From: Brachybacterium sp. EE-P12
GTDB lineage: Bacteria > Actinomycetota > Actinomycetes > Actinomycetales > Dermabacteraceae
Assembly (NCBI RefSeq): GCF_003711805.1
Contig: NZ_QXCP01000009.1
Coordinates: forward strand, 1-64,000
Length of the DNA stretch: 64,000 bases
Reading direction: 5' to 3'
Part shown: positions 63,367 through 64,000 of the stretch, one piece after another
How positions within the stretch are numbered: the stretch's first letter is position 1
Layout: every line of letters begins with the position of its first letter
Notes under the pieces: model-generated
Database searches by the model: none
The model's input: only the letters and a program-made list of their open reading frames with translations
Told to the model about the DNA's origin: nothing
Translations under genes and position numbers: made by a program

Positions 63367-64000
63367 ATGTCCTCGCGCGCCCCCGGAGTCCACGACGCCG
63401 CCGCCCGCTGGTCCGCCGCGGTTCTCGGCGCACGCCCCGCCCGTCGCCGTGATCTGCCCCGCCACGAGGCCGGCGACGTCGAGGTGCCGTACACGATCCT
63501 CGCCGGCCGCGAGGTCATCGAGACGGACACCTACTGGGCAGAGCACTCCCATCCCACGCACGAGCTGCTGTGGAACGAGCACGGCGCCTCGACCGCGCGG
63601 ATCGGCGCGCGCGTCCACACGATCTCCCCGGGAGTGGGTCTGTGGATCCCCGCCGGCGTCCCCCACAGCGGCTTCACCCCGGCGGGCGTGCGGCATCTGG
63701 CCGCCCAGTTCTCGATCACCCGGACCAGCGCCCCCGCGTCCCGGCCCGTCGCCGTGGAGATCACCCCGCTGCTGCAGCTGCTGCTCGAGCGCTCCCTGGC
63801 CGAGGGGCTCTCCCCGCGCTCTCGGGAGCTCACCGAGGCGATGATCCTGGACGTCCTCGGCCCCTCCCCGCGGGAGCTGCCGCTGATCGTGCCGGACCAC
63901 CCTCTCCTGGCCCCGATCGTCGAGGCGCTCACGGCCGATCCCGCCGATCCGACGACGCTCGAGGAGTGGGCGGGCCGGCTCGGCGTGAGCTCACGCACAC
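63367..64000 (+). CDS. AraC-family regulator, truncated by the window end
   Basis: 211 codons are visible and the frame stays open to the edge. The N-terminal cupin-like sensor domain (about 40-125) contains HSHPTHELLWNEHGAST and VGLWIPAGVPHSGF. The start of the C-terminal HTH appears at TLEEWAGRLGVSSRT. Probable one-component regulator of a neighbouring, unseen gene; its target may also be the adjacent YeiH transporter, but that is speculation. Confidence 0.85.
   Translation, partial: MSSRAPGVHDAAARWSAAVLGARPARRRDLPRHEAGDVEVPYTILAGREVIETDTYWAEHSHPTHELLWNEHGASTARIGARVHTISPGVGLWIPAGVPHSGFTPAGVRHLAAQFSITRTSAPASRPVAVEITPLLQLLLERSLAEGLSPRSRELTEAMILDVLGPSPRELPLIVPDHPLLAPIVEALTADPADPTTLEEWAGRLGVSSRT

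Overview
The window is about 72% GC and carries dense, high-GC3 coding on both strands. It looks like a chromosomal segment of a Micrococcales actinobacterium, most likely Brachybacterium or another Dermabacteraceae. The pointers are an S-(hydroxymethyl)mycothiol dehydrogenase, the dual-function isomerase PriA in place of HisA, a monomeric NADP-isocitrate dehydrogenase, an arg operon with internal argR that runs into tyrS and an rRNA leader, and many genes that start immediately after a TANNNT box, as expected for leaderless mRNAs. The genus is inferred from gene content only.

Layout. 1-720: leader and promoter of an rRNA operon running leftward out of the window. 718-11199 (minus): argC-J-B-D-F-R-G-H, the complete route from N-acetylglutamyl-phosphate to arginine with its repressor, then tyrS. 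11309-15657 (minus): a DUF4870 membrane protein and pheS-pheT. 15902-20064 (plus): an orphan WXG-like 627-residue protein, the mycothiol-dependent formaldehyde pair mscR plus a metallo-beta-lactamase-fold enzyme, and a decayed gene. 20058-24361 (minus): infC-rpmI-rplT-TrmH methylase-CopD/CtaG fusion. 24659-26008 (plus): a DUF4352 membrane protein and a DUF1844 protein. 26015-32907 (minus): a histidine block hisD / hisC-hisB-x-hisH-(52-aa membrane protein)-priA-sseB, interrupted by a divergent DUF3054 gene.

33010-40157: ZIP transporter, icd, alpha/beta hydrolase (plus); TSUP exporter, flavohaemoprotein, thiol peroxidase (minus). 40274-49292: PPK2 kinase, PepSY lipoprotein, phosphoketolase, acylphosphatase, NAD(P)-binding protein, DUF808 protein and a Tat-exported GHL10 glycosidase. 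This part is rich in tandem repeats and contains three copies of a related perfect-hairpin element. 49557-64000: phosphoribosyltransferase, BCCT transporter, fruR-fruK-fruA with a clear DeoR-type operator, a YwaF-like protein, a GH92 mannosidase, divergent tdk/mug, a small membrane protein coupled to a YeiH-type transporter, and a truncated AraC-family regulator.

Most genes are housekeeping. The novelty lies mainly between the genes: the repeated hairpin with an adjacent tandem repeat, the very regular leaderless promoter grammar (TANNNT, six bases, start codon), palindromic and direct-repeat operators, and a few unassigned small genes in biosynthetic operons. No prophage, IS element, CRISPR array or tRNA was recognised.
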